Source: Candidatus Saccharimonadia bacterium
Lineage (GTDB): Bacteria > Patescibacteriota > Saccharimonadia > Saccharimonadales > SZUA-47
Direction of reading: 5' to 3'
Assembly: GCA_938050265.1 (NCBI GenBank)
Contig: CALLJT010000010.1
Coordinates: forward strand, 1-39,668
DNA: 39,668 nucleotides
Shown here: in pieces, positions 38,797-39,668 of the stretch
Layout: each line of letters begins with the position of its first letter
How positions within the stretch are numbered: position 1 is the first letter of the stretch
Notes under the pieces: model-generated
The model's database searches: none
Seen by the model: the letters and a program-made list of their open reading frames with translations, nothing else
What the model was told of the DNA's origin: nothing
Program-made: the position numbers and the translations under genes

Positions 38797-38826
38797 ACCC
38801 GACTGGTGCTTCAGTCGGGTTTTTGT
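38797..38826 (+). terminator. Terminator after tRNA-Ser
   Basis: ACCCGACTG, loop GTGCTT, CAGTCGGGT, TTTTTG: 9-bp stem plus U-tract, 9 bases after the tRNA CCA end. Confidence 0.93.
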
Positions 38827-38836
38827 TTTGATGGTG

Positions 38837-38842
38837 TACAAT
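38837..38842 (+). promoter_or_regulatory. -10 box of the 199-aa-frame membrane protein
   Basis: TACAAT, 6 bases, then ATG at 38849. It makes 38849 the start in preference to 38828, and leaves no space for a leader after the tRNA terminator. Confidence 0.55.
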
Positions 38843-38848
38843 ACGCTT

Positions 38849-39427
38849 ATGGCAACGAATCAACCGCACAACCAGCAAGCACAGCACAACCAGCAAGAGA
38901 TGGCAAACTGGCAGGCAGCGCAGCAACAAGGGTTCACAGACCAGTACCCTGCAGACATGCCAATGAACGTTGATCCTGTCACCTGGAAAAGCGCCGAATA
39001 CATGACCCATACTAAGACGTCACAGTGGTATATTGTTTTTCTCGTCTGTACGTTCCTGGTCGCCGGGCTGATACTCTTGCTAACCCGTGAATGGCTTGCA
39101 TCAATCACGATACTGATCGTCGGAGCTTCTGCGGGATTTTTTGCATCTCGCCCGCCATCAGAGCGACAATACGAAATCAACGAACACGAAGTCAAAATAG
39201 ATCAGCGCAGCTTCCCTCTTGAATCATTCAAATCGTTTTCTGTCGTAGAAGAAGGCACCCAAGACAGCATCTGGCTCAAGCCAGTCAAACGGTTTGCGCC
39301 GTTTCAAATCATCTATTTTCATGCTGAAGACGAGCAACGCATCATAGACATACTTGGCCTATTCCTACCGCACGAAGAACGCGAACTAGACCACCTCGAC
39401 CTCTTGAGCAAAAAACTCAAGTTTTAA
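38849..39427 (+). CDS. Membrane protein with bacterial PH-like tail
   Basis: 192 aa. Residues 1-~30 are Gln/Asn-rich (QQAQHNQQEMANWQAAQQQG). Two TM helices follow (WYIVFLVCTFLVAGLILLLT and WLASITILIVGASAGFFASR). The C-terminal ~100 residues, RQYEINEHEVKIDQRSFPLE then KSFSVVEEG and a final helix, resemble a small PH-like domain after a two-helix anchor, a build frequent in CPR genomes. No function is known. Confidence 0.7.
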   Translation: MATNQPHNQQAQHNQQEMANWQAAQQQGFTDQYPADMPMNVDPVTWKSAEYMTHTKTSQWYIVFLVCTFLVAGLILLLTREWLASITILIVGASAGFFASRPPSERQYEINEHEVKIDQRSFPLESFKSFSVVEEGTQDSIWLKPVKRFAPFQIIYFHAEDEQRIIDILGLFLPHEERELDHLDLLSKKLKF

Positions 39428-39437
39428 ATAGTGTAGA

Positions 39438-39668
39438 GGTCGCACGTTCGAATCGGGCCTGGTTTGCAGCCATAAAAAAAGCCGGTCAGAAGACCGGCAT
39501 TTTTTGTGGTGCACCCGGCACGAACGTACTCACTGGCTCCCCCCACTTTTTCACTGTTGTCAGCAGAGCCGCCACCGGAAAAAGCTACTCAGAGCGCCAC
39601 TGGCGCTCTTCCCCTCACGGTCGCACGTTCGAATCGGGCCTGGTTTGCAGCCATAAAAAAAGCCGGTC
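39438..39668. repeat. 181-bp-period repeat with tRNA T-arm-like core (truncated by window end)
   Basis: A 50-base segment at 39438-39487 recurs without change at 39619-39668. It starts GGTCGCACGTTCGAATCGGG and continues CCTGGTTTGCAGCCATAAAA. GCACG-TTCGAAT-CGGGC looks like a T arm with one mismatch and CCA follows, but no complete tRNA precedes it. Between the copies ACGTTCG-TGC-CGGGTGCACCA can be read on the minus strand, a diverged inverted version. GCGCCACTGGCGC forms a further hairpin near 39594-39608. Confidence 0.7.
39481..39505 (+). terminator. Rho-independent terminator
   Basis: GCCGGTC, loop AGAA, GACCGGC, ATTTTTT. Preceded by an A-run, so it works in both directions. It follows the T-arm-like sequence and would end the transcript of the 38849 gene. 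Confidence 0.92.

Noticed and set aside
39438..39487. Complete tRNA gene
   Set aside because: Only a T-arm-like part exists; no matching acceptor 5' strand, D arm or anticodon arm upstream, and the CCA is not at the right distance.

Overview
The window looks like chromosomal DNA of a Candidate Phyla Radiation (Patescibacteria) bacterium, most likely a saccharibacterium (TM7). The reasons are compact, often overlapping genes, ribosomal protein S20 fused to a helix-hairpin-helix tail, a degenerate DHH phosphoesterase with a long disordered tail, CarS-like CTP transferase paired with a CDP-alcohol phosphatidyltransferase, and many small orphan membrane proteins. TGA is used as a normal stop (for example in relB, tag and the HAD gene at 5488-6066), which argues against the UGA=Gly lineages SR1/Gracilibacteria. 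The lineage call is inference from gene content; no rRNA gene is present.

Layout. 1-8.6 kb: DHH-like protein, S20 fusion, holA, mutM, a DciA-like small protein, a HAD phosphatase, a membrane orphan, a Nudix hydrolase and a PEP-utilising swivelling-domain protein. 8.6-14 kb is accessory: a 554-aa orphan, a RelBE-type module with a readable promoter/operator, Nudix and MazG-like house-cleaning enzymes, two PIN-domain toxin modules (Phd/VapC and AbrB/VapC) and an XRE regulator with a DUF2178-like membrane protein. 14-17.4 kb: polA without visible proofreading residues, and another Nudix gene. 17.4-19.2 kb: a secreted protein with two Spondin_N-like domains and a PKD-like domain behind two matching operators. 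19.2-23 kb: dnaG, rpoD and a P-loop kinase. 23-31 kb: membrane orphan, MmcQ/YjbR, Orn, MscL, a photolyase-related protein, glutamate dehydrogenase, a third PIN toxin module and ArgRS. 31-38 kb: MazEF, the phospholipid pair, a quinone-reductase-like flavoprotein, an NTF2-like protein, RlmH, HAD phosphatase, Tag, DUF6958-like and DUF1801 proteins and an SPFH protein. 38-39.7 kb: a frameshifted small gene, a possible Cys-rich micro-peptide unit, tRNA-Ser(GCT), a bPH-like membrane protein and a duplicated tRNA-T-arm-like repeat with terminator.

Three window-wide patterns stand out. (1) Five copies of a 118-156 bp element with CTGACC termini; three have clear and one has decayed 9-bp target duplications, so this is a MITE family with no transposase in the window; one copy sits exactly at a stop codon without changing the protein. 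(2) At least fifteen genes have a -10 box 6-8 bases upstream of the start codon, i.e. leaderless transcription, often with the form GATACTAG; other genes have ordinary Shine-Dalgarno sites. (3) Degenerate 7-bp tandem repeats occur between genes, next to the mazEF promoter and inside the polA coding sequence.

Working together: replication and repair (holA, polA, dnaG, mutM, tag, photolyase-like), nucleotide house-cleaning (three Nudix, MazG-like, Orn) and five toxin-antitoxin modules dominate. That fits a small genome living in or on a host, with a secreted spondin/PKD protein as the clearest candidate for surface interaction.
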